64,000 nt of DNA from Paenibacillus protaetiae (GTDB lineage Bacteria; Bacillota; Bacilli; Paenibacillales; Paenibacillaceae), in NCBI RefSeq assembly GCF_004135365.1, contig NZ_CP035492.1:372001-436000 (forward strand), read 5' to 3'. Under the pieces are notes generated by a model. The model saw only the letters and a program-made list of their open reading frames with translations. It searched no databases and was not told the DNA's origin. The position numbers and the translations under genes are program-made. Below, in pieces: positions 63,127 to 64,000 of the stretch; position 1 is the first letter of the stretch, and the number at the start of each line of letters is the position of its first letter.

Positions 63127-64000
63127 GTACGGTGATGGCGTCATCAGCGCAGCAGGCAGCGGGAACGGCATTAGCCAAAGGCAAACGGATTGTATGGTAC
63201 GACAAGCTCTCCAAACTACTTGTAGCCATTATATTATGGCAGTCGTTATCCGTATTTGATGGCTACTGGTGGAAAGAAACGATGCTGATCGCCAGCCTTT
63301 CCATACTAAGCAGCGCTGTTATTGAGATCGCGGTCCCTGGCGGACGGCGAGTATGGAAATTAATTTTGCAGGTTCTCATCTCTCTTCTTATTATCGTTCT
63401 GATTGCAGATGCTTATCACGATATTACCTGGCTTTCGGCCGATGAGCTTGGCGGGCGGGGAGAATGGCTGCATATCCATTTGTCCCAGCTGAGCAGCTTT
63501 ATCTGGATTTGCGCTTCCTTAATTATCATTTATACGCTGTTTGTTTATTGGGTGTCGTATCCTTCCAGCAAATTCGGCATTATAGCGGCATCACTGACGA
63601 CGTTAACCGTTACCGACTCGTTTACCCCGGTATGGCTTTGGGATAACGTGGCGTGGGTTGTGCTGGTCGGCTTAATTTGGCTCGTCGCCAGCCATTTGGC
63701 CCGTTTTCAGCGGCATCATCCGTCAAGCTGGAAAGAGCTGCTGGAATATCCGTTCCAGCTGTTTGCCCCGATGTCGGTTATTTTGGCGGTGCTGATGATC
63801 GGCGGATTGCTGATGCCAACGATATCGCCTATTCTTCAAGATCCGTATACGATTTGGAGGGAATCCAAAGGGGAGACGGTGCAAACGTTTATCGGGAATA
63901 AAGCGATCAGCAGCGTCCAGCCCGTTACGACGGCCGATACAAGCTCCGGGTATTCGCGGAGCGACAGCAAGCTTGGCGGAGGTTTTAATTTTGACTACTC
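63123..64000 (+). CDS. TgpA-type transglutaminase-like membrane protein, N-terminal part
   Basis: The frame is open to the end of the window, 292 residues. GAAGGAGGCGGAG precedes the ATG. The visible part has six or so membrane helices (for example KLLVAIILWQSLSVFDGYWW, LILQVLISLLIIVLIADAY, FIWICASLIIIYTLFVYWV, VWLWDNVAWVVLVGLIWLV, SVILAVLMIGGLLMP) and then a soluble extracellular stretch. This, and its place after MoxR and DUF58, fits the DUF3488/transglutaminase (TgpA/YebA) family; the catalytic Cys-His-Asp domain would lie beyond the window. Confidence 0.85.
   Translation, partial: MSTVMASSAQQAAGTALAKGKRIVWYDKLSKLLVAIILWQSLSVFDGYWWKETMLIASLSILSSAVIEIAVPGGRRVWKLILQVLISLLIIVLIADAYHDITWLSADELGGRGEWLHIHLSQLSSFIWICASLIIIYTLFVYWVSYPSSKFGIIAASLTTLTVTDSFTPVWLWDNVAWVVLVGLIWLVASHLARFQRHHPSSWKELLEYPFQLFAPMSVILAVLMIGGLLMPTISPILQDPYTIWRESKGETVQTFIGNKAISSVQPVTTADTSSGYSRSDSKLGGGFNFDY

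Overview
The window is low-to-mid GC Firmicute DNA that reads as a soil, endospore-forming, polysaccharide-degrading Paenibacillus-like bacterium. The evidence is two YesM/YesN-type two-component systems tied to LplA/B/C-type oligosaccharide ABC transporters, many glycoside hydrolases with AraC-type regulators, a spoVAC-spoVAD-spoVAE operon, a YheC/YheD-type spore-coat ATP-grasp protein, a YjcZ-like sporulation peptide, a tyrS T-box leader, and strong AGGAGG ribosome sites throughout. No rRNA, tRNA, CRISPR array, insertion sequence or phage gene was found.

Layout. (1) 1-7642: the end of a sugar-binding lipoprotein gene, then a GH38 alpha-mannosidase, an unassigned TIM-barrel glycosidase-like protein and a GH32 fructosidase, closed by a terminator. 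(2) 7844-16625: a YesM kinase, YesN regulator, LplA/LplB/LplC importer and an MGH1/GH63-like hydrolase in one direction. (3) 16626-28019: small spore-type genes, then two AraC/GH88 modules (unsaturated uronyl hydrolases), a GH2 enzyme, and an NCS2 permease with a divergent LysR. (4) 28264-34099: an iron/phosphonate-type ABC importer, a PHP phosphoesterase and an RpiR/SIS regulator in one operon. (5) 34180-41513: a second LplA/B/C set divergent from a second YesM/YesN pair. (6) 41566-46408: T-box and tyrS, an SDR, an HxlR regulator, an aldo/keto reductase and an epimerase. (7) 46527-50374: a divergent locus with tatA, an exported RidA protein, a Tat-dependent flavin amine oxidase, a very short GlnR/TnrA-like MerR protein and tatC. 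(8) 50541-55678: a LuxR-type two-component system with a three-gene ABC-2 exporter. (9) 55903-64000: amidase, ROK fructokinase, spoVA genes, and a MoxR-DUF58-transglutaminase cluster cut by the window end.

The most interesting region is 46.5-50.4 kb. It looks like a self-contained extracellular amine or amino-acid oxidation module: a twin-arginine oxidase, a secreted RidA to clear its imine product, and its own TatA and TatC. Both divergent transcripts carry the same perfect 17-bp GlnR/TnrA box (TGTNA-N7-TNACA), in mirror orientation, and the divergent unit starts with a GlnR/TnrA-like DNA-binding domain that lacks the usual glutamine-synthetase-sensing tail. This suggests local nitrogen-type control of an oxidase with dedicated export.

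Caution: six protein genes are broken by single-base deletions at eight sites, mostly in G/C or A runs. Adding one base at each site restores full-length, in-frame proteins. This pattern looks like sequence or assembly error, so these genes are annotated as intact-but-frameshifted rather than as pseudogenes.
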